Source: CAXRDE01 sp964342365 (GTDB taxonomy: Bacteria; Cyanobacteriota; Sericytochromatia; UBA7694). Taken from it: a stretch of DNA of 23,778 nucleotides. A program made the position numbers and the translations under genes. The number at the start of each line of letters is the position of its first letter. Positions within the stretch are counted from its first letter, which is position 1. Location of the stretch: assembly GCA_964342365.1 (NCBI GenBank), contig CAYFGW010000045.1, positions 1-23,778 on the forward strand. Direction: 5' to 3'. Below, piece after piece: positions 1 to 7,736 of the stretch. The notes under the pieces were generated by a model. It was not told where the DNA came from and ran no database searches. It worked only from the letters and a program-made list of their open reading frames with translations.

Positions 1-254
1 CTGCTTTTACGGGCAAAGCCGCCCGCCACGATGTGGCCATGACCGGGGAGATTACCCTGATGGGGCAGTCTTTGCCCATTGGTGGCCTCAAAGAAAAAGC
101 CCTGGCTGCTCACCGGGAAGGAATTCGCACCGTGCTGATTCCACCGGATAATGTGGCAGATCTTGAGGATATTCCTGAAGAAATCAGAGAGAGCATGAAC
201 TTTGTAGCGGTCAAAAATATTGAGGCCGTTCTCAAAGAAGTGCTTGTTAAGTAG
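1..254 (+). CDS. lon: Lon ATP-dependent protease, C-terminal end (5' end outside window)
   Basis: The reading frame is open from the window edge and ends at TAG. The residues match the end of the S16 peptidase domain of Lon: DVAMTGEITLMG is followed by LPIGGLKEKALAAHREG, which holds the catalytic-dyad lysine (GGLKEK), and then the typical tail with IPEEIRE and a final V..V..VL helix. The catalytic serine and the AAA+ part would lie upstream, outside the window. Lon degrades misfolded and regulatory proteins in the cytoplasm. The downstream MarR gene begins inside or just after this stop codon, so it may be read from the same transcript. The family call is very secure; the promoter is not visible. 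Confidence 0.96.
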   Translation, partial: AFTGKAARHDVAMTGEITLMGQSLPIGGLKEKALAAHREGIRTVLIPPDNVADLEDIPEEIRESMNFVAVKNIEAVLKEVLVK

Positions 255-720
255 TGAGCAGCATATAGTGGGCAATACGGCGTATTCTGAGGACGAAAAT
301 CGGGCTCTAGATCTCTGGGTCAAGCTGTCCCGCGCAGAAGCCGTGTTTAGTAAACACGCCGTTGCCCATATTCGCTCCACGGGCTTAACCCCCAGCCAAT
401 TTGCGGTGCTGGAATGTCTGGGGCATCGCGGAAAACTTACCCTGGGTGAGCTGAGTGAAAAAATGCTCATGAGCTGCGGTAATATCACCATGGTAGTGCA
501 CAACCTGGAAAAAGAAGGCTGGATTTGCCGGGAACGCTCTGAAAGCGATCGTCGCGTGGTGCAGGTGTTTTTGTCTGCCAGAGGGCAAAAAAAGTTTAAC
601 GCCATATTTCCTGAGCATGCTCGTCACATTCACAGTCTGGTGGCGGCCTTAGATATTCAGGAGCAAGAGCAGCTGTCTACCCTGCTTAAAAAACTGGGGC
701 TCAGTCTGTCGGCCCCTTGA
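244..720 (+). CDS. MarR-family transcriptional regulator
   Basis: About 158 residues, the usual MarR size. A winged helix-turn-helix is clear: LTPSQFAVLECLGHRGKLTL is followed by GELSEKMLMS, GNITMVVHNLEKEGWI (recognition helix) and the wing RSESDRRVVQVFLSARG. Flanking helices at both ends should form the dimer interface. The start is uncertain. I chose TTG at 244, which has AAAGAAG just upstream and overlaps the lon stop; GTG at 268 is the alternative and has no clear ribosome site. MarR proteins usually repress a neighbouring gene until a small ligand binds. The MFS transporter that starts 10 bases after this stop is the obvious candidate target (inference). No palindromic operator was identified in the short gap. 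Confidence 0.9.
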   Translation: MLSSEQHIVGNTAYSEDENRALDLWVKLSRAEAVFSKHAVAHIRSTGLTPSQFAVLECLGHRGKLTLGELSEKMLMSCGNITMVVHNLEKEGWICRERSESDRRVVQVFLSARGQKKFNAIFPEHARHIHSLVAALDIQEQEQLSTLLKKLGLSLSAP

Positions 721-730
721 AGCCTGTCTC

Positions 731-1981
731 GTGAAAAACGACAAAGCAGCCTTTAATATTCGCGGGCTTTACGCCTACAGCTTTTTCTGGATGTTTCTGG
801 TGATTATGCCGGTGATTATTCCCTATTATTTAAAGCTGGGCTTTTCCATGCAGCAGGTTTTTTTGCTTCAGGTGGTGTTTGGCACCAGTACGCTATTATT
901 GGAAGTGCCCTCGGGTTATTTGGCAGATCTCTGGGGGCGAAAAAACACGCTGGTTTGTGGGGCATTACTTTACGCTCTGGGCTATGCCTGGCTCTACTAT
1001 GCCCGTAGTTTTATAGATTTTTTGGCCTTACAAGTGATTCTTGGCGGTGCCATGAGTCTGGCTTCGGGCACGGACCTGGCCCTTTTATATGGCTGGATCA
1101 ATACCCGCAGCGTACCGGAACGGGCCGCCAGCACAAATATTATTGCCAATCGCCAGCTGGCTCAGGTGGGCTCAGAGTCTCTGGCGGCTCTGGCCGGCGG
1201 CGTGCTGGTTTTCTGGTCTTTTCAATGGGTATTGGGAGTTCAGGCCATCATGGCGCTGATGCCCCTTTGTGTGGCGCTGTGTTTAACGGAAGCACCCTAT
1301 GAGCGGATGGGCACAGACCATAAGGGCAATATCAGAGCAGTTTATGCCCATATTTTTGTGAAAGATCCCTTTTTGCGTCTCTTGTTTTTTAATATGATGT
1401 TATGGAGTCTGAGTACCTTTATTGCGGTGTGGACGTTTCAAAAATACTGGCAGGATATCGGGATTCCTCTGCGCTATTTTGGTGTTTTGTGGGCCGTATA
1501 TAACCTGACGGTGGGCATTGTGGGCAAGCGCGCCCAGAAACTGGAAGCCCGACTGGGCAGTGCCCGACTGATTCACCTGCTTTCAGGGTTGAGCATCACG
1601 GGCTTTTTGGCGCTGGCGGGTATTCTGGCGCTGTTTCCCGTGTACGTTACGGAAAGAGCGTCTCTGATAGGCTATGTCCTCACCGCTCTGGCCCTGTTGG
1701 CGGGGCTCTGTTTTCAAATCAGTCGTGGTATCACCGGGGTAACTCTGCGAGAAGCTTTTAACTGGCGCATCCCCGATCGCTTTCGGGCCACCGCCAATTC
1801 AGTGAGCAGCATGGCCTTTCGTCTGGGCTTTGCTTTGCTGGGTCCGCTGATGGGCTGGATGATCGATCACCTAGGCCTTAGTGTGGCGCTGGCACTCATG
1901 GGCTGTTTTTATATCCTGGTTTACGGGGTGCTTTCCCGGCCTCTGGCTGCTCGTCTTAATTTAAATTTAACCAATGAATAA
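731..1981 (+). CDS. MFS transporter
   Basis: A 416-residue, strongly hydrophobic protein with about 12 membrane segments, the normal major-facilitator size. The MFS motif A region is seen in the loop between helices 2 and 3 (SGYLADLWGRKNTL). A longer polar stretch near residues 185-215 is the usual central loop between the two six-helix halves. The start is GTG at 731, ten bases after the MarR stop, so the two genes are very likely co-transcribed. By context it is a MarR-controlled efflux or uptake pump of the inner membrane; the substrate cannot be read from the sequence. Two AT-rich inverted repeats and then a terminator follow the gene. Confidence 0.9.
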   Translation: MKNDKAAFNIRGLYAYSFFWMFLVIMPVIIPYYLKLGFSMQQVFLLQVVFGTSTLLLEVPSGYLADLWGRKNTLVCGALLYALGYAWLYYARSFIDFLALQVILGGAMSLASGTDLALLYGWINTRSVPERAASTNIIANRQLAQVGSESLAALAGGVLVFWSFQWVLGVQAIMALMPLCVALCLTEAPYERMGTDHKGNIRAVYAHIFVKDPFLRLLFFNMMLWSLSTFIAVWTFQKYWQDIGIPLRYFGVLWAVYNLTVGIVGKRAQKLEARLGSARLIHLLSGLSITGFLALAGILALFPVYVTERASLIGYVLTALALLAGLCFQISRGITGVTLREAFNWRIPDRFRATANSVSSMAFRLGFALLGPLMGWMIDHLGLSVALALMGCFYILVYGVLSRPLAARLNLNLTNE

Positions 1982-2034
1982 CCAAAACACCAAAAAAAGT
2001 GACTGATATACTTTACAGGAAAGGTACAAACAAA

Positions 2035-2072
2035 ATATACTATTTAAGGTTAATATTTTAACCACAGTATAT
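2035..2072. repeat. Nested AT-rich inverted repeat
   Basis: Two inverted repeats sit one inside the other. The outer arms are ATATACT (2035-2041) and AGTATAT (2066-2072). The inner arms are GGTTAA (2048-2053) and TTAACC (2058-2063) around a TATT loop. The spacing between inner and outer arms is unequal (6 and 2 bases), so it is not one continuous stem. A further ATATACT copy lies at about 2007. It lies between the MFS stop and the terminator at 2115. It could be an operator, an RNA 3'-end structure or a protein-binding site; nothing here decides. Confidence 0.5.
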
Positions 2073-2114
2073 ACACAAACAATTTTTGTATATTTCTACT
2101 CTCTACGCAATTTG

Positions 2115-2143
2115 CCGAATCTTCCGAGATTCGGTTTTTTTTT
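2115..2143 (+). terminator. Rho-independent terminator after marR-MFS
   Basis: A perfect 7-bp stem, CCGAATC / GATTCGG, with a TTCCGA loop, runs straight into nine T residues (2135-2143). It lies about 135 bases after the MFS stop and 55 bases before the matrixin start, so it probably ends the lon-marR-MFS transcript and insulates the protease gene. Confidence 0.88.
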
Positions 2144-2197
2144 GTTTGCCCTGAATTTGCTCTGAGTTTGATAAAATGACGGTAAGAGGGTAGACAT

Positions 2198-2908
2198 ATG
2201 TATAAATATTCGAGGGTCAAATGCTTTGCAGCGCTGATGTGCGTGATCGGCTTTTCTGCACCCCCTGCTTTAACCAGCTCTGCGGTGGCCTACAGTCCGC
2301 CGGGAGATCATTATCTCTGCGATTTTCCAGAAAGAATGGAGCGCTATCGCTATCTGCGCTGGTACCCTGAAGAGTTTCCTCTGAAAATTTACGTGCCCTT
2401 TGTGCCACCTGCTTTTGGCGTGGAAAATCCCGGCATGTACGGTGCCATTGTTCAACGGGCTTTTGGGGCCTGGTCACAGCGTCTGCCGGGCCTGCGTTTT
2501 AGCTATACCAATAATCCGCAAGACGCCCATATTCGTATCAAATGGGTCAATTATTTCCCGGAATCTGAAGGCACCTGGGGCCAGGCGCTTTTACCGGTGC
2601 CGCAGCGGCCAGATTATAAGACCCACAAGAGCGAAGTACATCTGGCGGTACGGGCGCAAAAAGGCAGCGGTATGGGCCCCGGGGCTCCGTTATTTTCTTA
2701 TGATGAACTGATGTCCATTGCCGTTCACGAAGTGGGGCACGCTCTGGGGCTGCCTCACAGCCGTGATCCGGAAGATATCATGACGCCCTACGTGTTTCGT
2801 TTGACCGCCAACAGCCAGTGGAAAATCACGCAGCGGGATCTCAATACCCTGATTTATTTATACCGTTTGCCCAGAAATCTGAAAACGCCCCCCTGTAACG
2901 GAAGGTAG
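2198..2908 (+). CDS. Secreted matrixin-type zinc metalloprotease
   Basis: A 236-residue protein with an N-terminal signal peptide (hydrophobic stretch at residues 9-30, likely cut after an A-x-A site). The full metzincin zinc motif HEVGHALGLPH is at residues 177-187, with three His ligands and the catalytic Glu. The Met-turn IMTPY follows at about 194. The matrixin-like substrate region (FGAWSQRLPGLRF, then ADAHIRI-like HIRIKWV) precedes it, so the catalytic domain looks complete with no propeptide cysteine switch visible. ATG at 2198 has AGAGGG eight bases upstream. It should act outside the cytoplasm, in the periplasm or medium. The rsuA/rluB-like gene starts five bases after its stop. A possible -10 box TAAAAT lies at 2172-2177 but no good -35 matches it. 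Confidence 0.88.
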   Translation: MYKYSRVKCFAALMCVIGFSAPPALTSSAVAYSPPGDHYLCDFPERMERYRYLRWYPEEFPLKIYVPFVPPAFGVENPGMYGAIVQRAFGAWSQRLPGLRFSYTNNPQDAHIRIKWVNYFPESEGTWGQALLPVPQRPDYKTHKSEVHLAVRAQKGSGMGPGAPLFSYDELMSIAVHEVGHALGLPHSRDPEDIMTPYVFRLTANSQWKITQRDLNTLIYLYRLPRNLKTPPCNGR

Positions 2909-2913
2909 ACATT

Positions 2914-3660
2914 GTGGAACTGCGACTTCAAAAATTTATTGCCCAGTGTGGTGCGGCCTCTCGTCGGGAAGCCGAACGTTTAATCGAAAGTGGACGGGTG
3001 CAGGTGAACGGTGTCACCATTACCGAAATGGGCCACCGTGTCACCGCCAAAGATGAGGTGCATCTGGACGGCAAATTGCTCACAGAAGCCGTTAAACTCA
3101 TGTATATTATGCTCAACAAGCCTGAGGACTGTGTGGTTACCAAACGCGACCCTCAGAAACGGCGTACGGTGTATCATTTATTGCCCAAATCCCTGCATCA
3201 TTTGCACCCCGTGGGCCGACTGGACCGCAATTCCTGTGGGTTGCTATTGCTCACCAATGATGGTGAGCTCACGCAAAAACTGATGCATCCCAAATACAAA
3301 ATGCCCAAGCGCTACGTGGTGCACGTCACCGGCAAGGTGGATAAAATGGCGCTGGCCAAACTCCGGGGGGGCATCAAGCTGGAAGAGGGCAAGACGCGCC
3401 CTGCGCGCGTGCATCAACTGCCCTCCAAAAAACTGCCCCGCAATCAGCATATTCTGGAGTTTATTTTAGAAGAGGGCAAAAAGCGCCAAATCCGCCGCAT
3501 GTGCAAGGCGGTGAATTTGCACGTGACGTTTCTACAGCGCCGGGCCATTGGGCCTCTGGTCATGGAAGACTTGGAAGAAGAAAAGTATCGCCCCCTGAGA
3601 AATTCCGAGCTCAAGGCCATCAAAAAAGCCATGCGGCCGGGAGGGAAAACCAGTTCATGA
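2914..3660 (+). CDS. RsuA/RluB-family rRNA pseudouridine synthase
   Basis: 248 residues. An S4 RNA-binding domain occupies about residues 3-55 (LQKFIAQCGAASRREAERLI, then V.VNG). The catalytic domain carries the family signature GRLDRNSCGLLLLTNDG with the catalytic Asp at 104, and the C-terminal signature EGKKRQIRRMC. Such enzymes convert a specific uridine to pseudouridine in 16S (RsuA) or 23S (RluB/E/F) rRNA. The exact target cannot be told here, though the S4 domain and KRQIRRM fit RluB best. The start is GTG at 2914 with a GGAAGG site upstream. The stop codon TGA overlaps the egtB ATG as ATGA, so the two are translationally coupled. Confidence 0.93.
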   Translation: MELRLQKFIAQCGAASRREAERLIESGRVQVNGVTITEMGHRVTAKDEVHLDGKLLTEAVKLMYIMLNKPEDCVVTKRDPQKRRTVYHLLPKSLHHLHPVGRLDRNSCGLLLLTNDGELTQKLMHPKYKMPKRYVVHVTGKVDKMALAKLRGGIKLEEGKTRPARVHQLPSKKLPRNQHILEFILEEGKKRQIRRMCKAVNLHVTFLQRRAIGPLVMEDLEEEKYRPLRNSELKAIKKAMRPGGKTSS

Positions 3661-4907
3661 CTATCGTAGACACAGTTTCTCTGCTGAACCGCTTTGTAGC
3701 GACCCGTCAGCACACAGAAAACCTTTGCAAGCATTTGTTGCTGGAAGATTATCATCTTCAGCCCACTGAAGACGTAAGCCCACCCAAGTGGCATCTGGCC
3801 CACACCACCTGGTTTTTTGAGGAATTTATTCTGGCACAATTCAAAGATTACCAGCGGGTTCATTCTGAATATGCGTTTTTGTTCAACTCCTATTACGAGT
3901 CTGTAGGAACCCGCTGGCAGCGCGCTGCCCGGGGTGACTTATCTCGCCCACCGGTGGCAGATATTTACGCTTATCGGCATCAGGTGAATGGGGCTATAGA
4001 ACGCTACTTTGAACAACTCAGTCATCCGCAACGTCAGCTTTTGGAGCTAGGGCTTCACCACGAGCAACAGCATCAGGAGCTTTTGCTAACAGATCTCAAG
4101 TACAGTCTGGGCCTCAATCCCATGCATCCGGTGTACGTGCCCCAGACGCCGCCTGAGCATACAGAAGCAGAAGCCATGGCCGCACCCGTGCAATGGTTAA
4201 ACCTGCCTGAAGGGGTCTATGAAGTAGGGTATGAGGGCAGCGAATTTGCTTTTGATAACGAACTGAACCGACACAAGGTGTATATTAACCCTTGTGAGAT
4301 AGCTTCTCGCCCTGTGAGTAATCGAGAATATCTGGCCTTTATTGAAACGGGCGGGTATCAGGCCTTTGAACACTGGTTATCTGACGGCTGGGATTGGGTT
4401 CAATCAGAACATATTATTGCGCCACTGCACTGGCATAAAAAATCAGATGGTTGGCATCGCTATACTTTACAGGGCCTGATTCCCCTGGATCTGGATGCTC
4501 CTGTGACCCACATCAGTTATTTTGAGGCAGACGCCTATGCCCGCCATCGGGGGCTGCGCCTGCCCACCGAATTTGAGTGGGAAGTCGCCACGCAGCTTTA
4601 CGAACCTGCCCCCGCTGAGCAAAATCACACGGTAGAAAAAAACTACTGGGAACCCGTGCCTCATACGGGCTTTTTTGGCAACGTATGGGAATGGACCCAC
4701 AGTGCGTATCTGACCTATCCCGGTTTTCGTCAGAGTCCCGGTGCCGTGGGGGAATACAACGGCAAATTTATGAACGGTCAATACGTGCTGCGTGGCGGCT
4801 CTTGTGTCACTCCCCTTGATCACATCCGGGCCACCTACCGCAACTTTTTTATGCCCGACAAACGCTGGCAGTTTACGGGCGTAAGACTGGTCCGTCATAC
4901 CCATTAA
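3657..4907 (+). CDS. egtB: Ergothioneine biosynthesis protein EgtB (sulfoxide synthase)
   Basis: The start is ATG at 3657, overlapping the previous stop and preceded by GGGAGGG; this gives 416 residues. The N-terminal DinB-like domain holds the non-heme iron ligands: His49 in WHLAHTTWFFEEF and His135/His139 in HEQQHQE. The C-terminal formylglycine-generating-enzyme-like domain runs from about residue 185, with LRLPTEFEWEVA, FGNVWEWT and VLRGGSC. EgtB couples hercynine to a thiol donor using O2. The ending RNFFMPDKRWQFTGVRL resembles EgtBs reported to use free cysteine rather than gamma-glutamylcysteine, which fits the absence of egtA and egtC nearby (inference). The partner egtD follows directly. 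Confidence 0.95.
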   Translation: MTIVDTVSLLNRFVATRQHTENLCKHLLLEDYHLQPTEDVSPPKWHLAHTTWFFEEFILAQFKDYQRVHSEYAFLFNSYYESVGTRWQRAARGDLSRPPVADIYAYRHQVNGAIERYFEQLSHPQRQLLELGLHHEQQHQELLLTDLKYSLGLNPMHPVYVPQTPPEHTEAEAMAAPVQWLNLPEGVYEVGYEGSEFAFDNELNRHKVYINPCEIASRPVSNREYLAFIETGGYQAFEHWLSDGWDWVQSEHIIAPLHWHKKSDGWHRYTLQGLIPLDLDAPVTHISYFEADAYARHRGLRLPTEFEWEVATQLYEPAPAEQNHTVEKNYWEPVPHTGFFGNVWEWTHSAYLTYPGFRQSPGAVGEYNGKFMNGQYVLRGGSCVTPLDHIRATYRNFFMPDKRWQFTGVRLVRHTH

Positions 4908-4935
4908 TTCCATCAATTCCATGAAAGAGCAAACC

Positions 4936-5895
4936 ATGTCCCACTCCTATGATCCCCACTTTGCTGAACATGTGCGTCTTGGCCTGAGCCAGTCTCCCCG
5001 TGCACTGTCGTCGATGTATATTTATGATGAAAAAGGCTCAAAGCTTTTTCAAAGCATTATGGAACTGCCAGAATATTATTTAACCCGTGCTGAATACGAA
5101 ATTCTGGAGTTACAGTCCCCTGATATTGCCTATTTGCTGCAGGCACAGCCCGAAGACGGACTGGATGTGGTGGAATTTGGAGCCGGGGACGGTACCAAAA
5201 CCCGCTTATTATTGACGCATTTGCTCCAGCAACAGTGGGACTTTCGCTATGTGCCCATTGATATTTCCCGGGACGCTCTGGAAGGTCTGACCGCAGATCT
5301 GGCCCGGCAATTCCCTGAGATGCCCGTAGAACCCGTGGTGGGTGATTATTTCAAAAGCTTAGAGCAGCTCTCCCAAAGCCCCCGCCGCAAGCTGGTACTG
5401 TTTCTGGGGTCTAACGTGGGTAACTTCAGTCACGCACAGGCCAACGCTTTTTTTGAACGTATGCATGAAGGACTCAATCCCGGTGACCAGGTATTGGTGG
5501 GATTTGATCTCAAAAAAAATCCGGCTCAGATTCTGGCGGCGTATAACGATAGTGAAGGGGTTACAGCCCATTTTAACCAAAATTTGCTGGCCCGCATCAA
5601 TCGCGAACTGGGGGGTAACTTTGACCTCTCTCAGTTTAAATACACGCCCGTGTACAATCCTGAATCGGGAGAAATGCATGCCTACCAGCTGAGTCTGGCG
5701 GATCAGGACGTTTACGTTGAGGCTGTCGACGAAAGCTTTCACTTTGCCCGTTGGGACACCATTCATACTGAGGTATCTCGCAAGTACAGCTTAGACATGA
5801 TTGAAACCTTTGCACAGAACAACGGTTACAAAGTCAGTGCCCACTTTAAGGACGCCAACGATTACTTTATCGATTCGCTCTGGACGCGCGTATAG
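4936..5895 (+). CDS. egtD: L-histidine N-alpha-trimethyltransferase EgtD
   Basis: About 319 residues, the family size. It shows the histidine-binding segment LPEYYLTRAEYEIL (residues 44-57), the SAM-binding motif VEFGAGDGTKTRLL (79 onward), FLGSNVGNF, and the C-terminal DANDYFIDSLW. EgtD methylates histidine three times to hercynine, the substrate of EgtB, in the cytoplasm. Two in-frame ATGs compete. ATG at 4921 has no ribosome site. ATG at 4936 has AAAGAG seven bases upstream and gives a product of normal length, so I prefer it. The gap from egtB is 28 bases. The next gene starts five bases after the TAG. Confidence 0.95.
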   Translation: MSHSYDPHFAEHVRLGLSQSPRALSSMYIYDEKGSKLFQSIMELPEYYLTRAEYEILELQSPDIAYLLQAQPEDGLDVVEFGAGDGTKTRLLLTHLLQQQWDFRYVPIDISRDALEGLTADLARQFPEMPVEPVVGDYFKSLEQLSQSPRRKLVLFLGSNVGNFSHAQANAFFERMHEGLNPGDQVLVGFDLKKNPAQILAAYNDSEGVTAHFNQNLLARINRELGGNFDLSQFKYTPVYNPESGEMHAYQLSLADQDVYVEAVDESFHFARWDTIHTEVSRKYSLDMIETFAQNNGYKVSAHFKDANDYFIDSLWTRV

Positions 5896-5900
5896 ATAAA

Positions 5901-6794
5901 TTGGTTAGCTACTTTGTTCTTCGTGGGGCAGCAGCAGGTATAGATGTTCTCTTCTTAGGGATACTGGCCACCTTGTTCAATGTGATATTGAGCGGCTACT
6001 TAAATGCGTCAAGTTCAACATTTGTGGGAGGGGTATTGGCGCTGTTAACAGGTTGGGGACTGGAATCTATATTACGTACCAGCCCCGGTAAAAAGCTCTT
6101 TGGCCTATTTTTAATAAGCGAATTTACCGGGATATCTTTTTACCTTCTTTCATTTTTACGCCTGCTGATTTTGATCAGTCTGTGGAGCGGGCTTATTTAC
6201 GGCGTGGGCTTTGCCTCTGACTATCTGGGTATAAATTTATCCAGCGGTTCAGGTATGGCTTTACTTACCCTGATGTATGCTTTGTTCCAGCCCCAGGTCT
6301 GGGTGAAAAAAAACACGTTACTGCATGATCAGGGCATTTATGTGGAACAGCAAGCTTTCTCATCAAAACGACAGTGGACAAGTCTGGCAGGCATTTTTTT
6401 AGGGTTTGGGCTGATTGTTCTGGCTATTCCCAATTTCATTGGCACTTGCTGTAGCGAAATTGCTTCTGTAAAAGCCAATGCACATACCTTGCAAACCATG
6501 ATAGAAACCTATGGCGTGGATAACGGAGGTGTATACCCCCATTCGCTGGGGGCTTTGTATCAGGAAGCGAAGCAAGGAGATTACTGGAAAGAACCCAGGA
6601 ATCCAGCCAGTCAGGAAGCCGGACCCGGCAAGTCTTTTCAGGAGGCGGGTTATCCTCCTATGCCGGGAGCCGTCACTTATCAGCCCGTCTTTGACAAAAA
6701 CAATCACATCACCACGTACCGTATTCAGGCTTATGACTTTAATGGTAAATGGGTCAAAGAAAAGGAAAAAATCTTTACCTTAAGTAATGATTAG
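5901..6794 (+). CDS. RDD-like membrane protein fused to a type IV pseudopilin-like domain
   Basis: 297 residues from TTG at 5901; no ribosome site is visible, so it is probably coupled to egtD. Residues 1-150 carry several membrane helices and RDD-family marks: Arg8 and Asp15 in FVLRGAAAGID, and SPGKKLFGL near residue 62. Around residues 160-175 another hydrophobic helix ends in AIPNFIG, followed by VKANAHTLQTMIETYGVDNGGVYP. That pattern resembles the N-terminal helix and start of the globular domain of GspG/PilE-like pseudopilins. The prepilin peptidase site is not at the N-terminus. A C-terminal domain ends in TYRIQAYDFNGKW, like pseudopilin strands. Function unknown; see findings. Confidence 0.6.
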   Translation: MVSYFVLRGAAAGIDVLFLGILATLFNVILSGYLNASSSTFVGGVLALLTGWGLESILRTSPGKKLFGLFLISEFTGISFYLLSFLRLLILISLWSGLIYGVGFASDYLGINLSSGSGMALLTLMYALFQPQVWVKKNTLLHDQGIYVEQQAFSSKRQWTSLAGIFLGFGLIVLAIPNFIGTCCSEIASVKANAHTLQTMIETYGVDNGGVYPHSLGALYQEAKQGDYWKEPRNPASQEAGPGKSFQEAGYPPMPGAVTYQPVFDKNNHITTYRIQAYDFNGKWVKEKEKIFTLSND

Positions 6795-6815
6795 TTTTTG
6801 CGCTACACTGAAGCC

Positions 6816-7634
6816 ATGCTACAAGAACTCGTTAACGAAATTACCTTAAAATCTGCCGTTATTCAGCGTCACGTACAAAAAGAGCATCAGGGTAATCTGG
6901 CCGCCTTTGGCCGTAGTTTTGCCTCTGATAGCCCGCCCCATCGGGCCACGGTGCTGCGCTGGATTTCTGAATCCCACCAGGCTTTGCCTAAAAGTGCAAA
7001 ACGCTTGTTTGAACTGGCAGAGACGCTGGATATAGACCCTTTTTTGCTATTGGATATTCCCCAGAGTACCTTTCATTCTCTCTGCCAGCACTCTTCGTGG
7101 ATTACCCAGTGGGGAAAATACCATAAATCGCTGACGTTTTTAAGCGATATTGTAGGCCTCGGCGTGGAAAGCTGGCCTGCGGACGCGGTCACTGAACATT
7201 ATGACTCCCAGTGGTACCACTGGGACTTAGAGCACCTGGCCACCGACGCACGCAACAATTCTTTTTTTTCGCTGGCCATAGAACCTGAAATATATTATGA
7301 CTTGCAAGACGATGAAACCGTGGCCTGTGTGCGAGATAATCAGGTGTGGTACATCGCTGTGAGAGACGCCCGCAGTGAAAACGGTCAATGTGTGGGGCAC
7401 GGCATCTGGCGGCCTTTCGGCATTTTCTTCTTAGAAAATGGTCAACTGAATATGATGAATCTGGGGACGGGCCAGTGGTTACAATGCCCCATGACAGAAG
7501 ACAGGTTCTGCATGGAGTTTTACTGTGGACCGGGCAGCGGCATTTTTCGTGTGGCCTCACTGCATACCTTTGAGGCAGAGGAGCACGAAGCTGAGCCTCT
7601 GCAAGCCACGCTGCGCTATACCTTTCCTGAATAA
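6816..7634 (+). CDS. Putative helix-turn-helix protein with unknown beta-rich C-terminal domain
   Basis: About 272 residues from ATG at 6816; a TTG at 6798 in frame would add six residues. Residues from about 25 to 80 look like a Cro/CI-type DNA-binding region: NLAAFGRSF, ATVLRWISES and LFELAETLDIDPFLLLDI (the last is the usual end helix of XRE domains). The rest is rich in aromatic residues and predicted strands (VWYIAVRD, GIWRPFGIFFLENGQL, MEFYCGPGSGIFRV), possibly a ligand-sensing domain. I do not recognise the family. It starts 21 bases after the RDD-pilin gene and precedes the outer-membrane barrel gene, which it might regulate (speculation). Confidence 0.55.
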   Translation: MLQELVNEITLKSAVIQRHVQKEHQGNLAAFGRSFASDSPPHRATVLRWISESHQALPKSAKRLFELAETLDIDPFLLLDIPQSTFHSLCQHSSWITQWGKYHKSLTFLSDIVGLGVESWPADAVTEHYDSQWYHWDLEHLATDARNNSFFSLAIEPEIYYDLQDDETVACVRDNQVWYIAVRDARSENGQCVGHGIWRPFGIFFLENGQLNMMNLGTGQWLQCPMTEDRFCMEFYCGPGSGIFRVASLHTFEAEEHEAEPLQATLRYTFPE

Positions 7635-7650
7635 ACAAACACACAGGACT

Positions 7651-7699
7651 GTTGCATTGCAAAGAATCACTCTGCAACATCTCATCTGCAGCTTTTTTT
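7651..7699 (+). terminator. Possible terminator/attenuator with two exclusive stems
   Basis: Between the HTH-like gene and the barrel gene, CTGCA (7672-7676) can pair with TGCAG (7687-7691), followed by C and seven T residues (7693-7699), like a weak intrinsic terminator. The same left arm is also part of TGCAAC (7673-7678), which can pair with GTTGCA (7651-7656). The two stems cannot form together. The stems are short (5 and 6 bp), so confidence is modest. Confidence 0.4.
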
Positions 7700-7736
7700 A
7701 TAGTAGGTACACATCAAAGGAGAAAGGTCGACCCTT

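Noticed and set aside
2217..2477. Open frames on the - strand inside the matrixin gene
   Set aside because: They lie opposite a clear metzincin gene, lack domain similarity and have no ribosome sites.
3444..3863. 139-codon - strand frame across rluB-like and egtB
   Set aside because: It spans two well-supported genes on the other strand and shows no motif.
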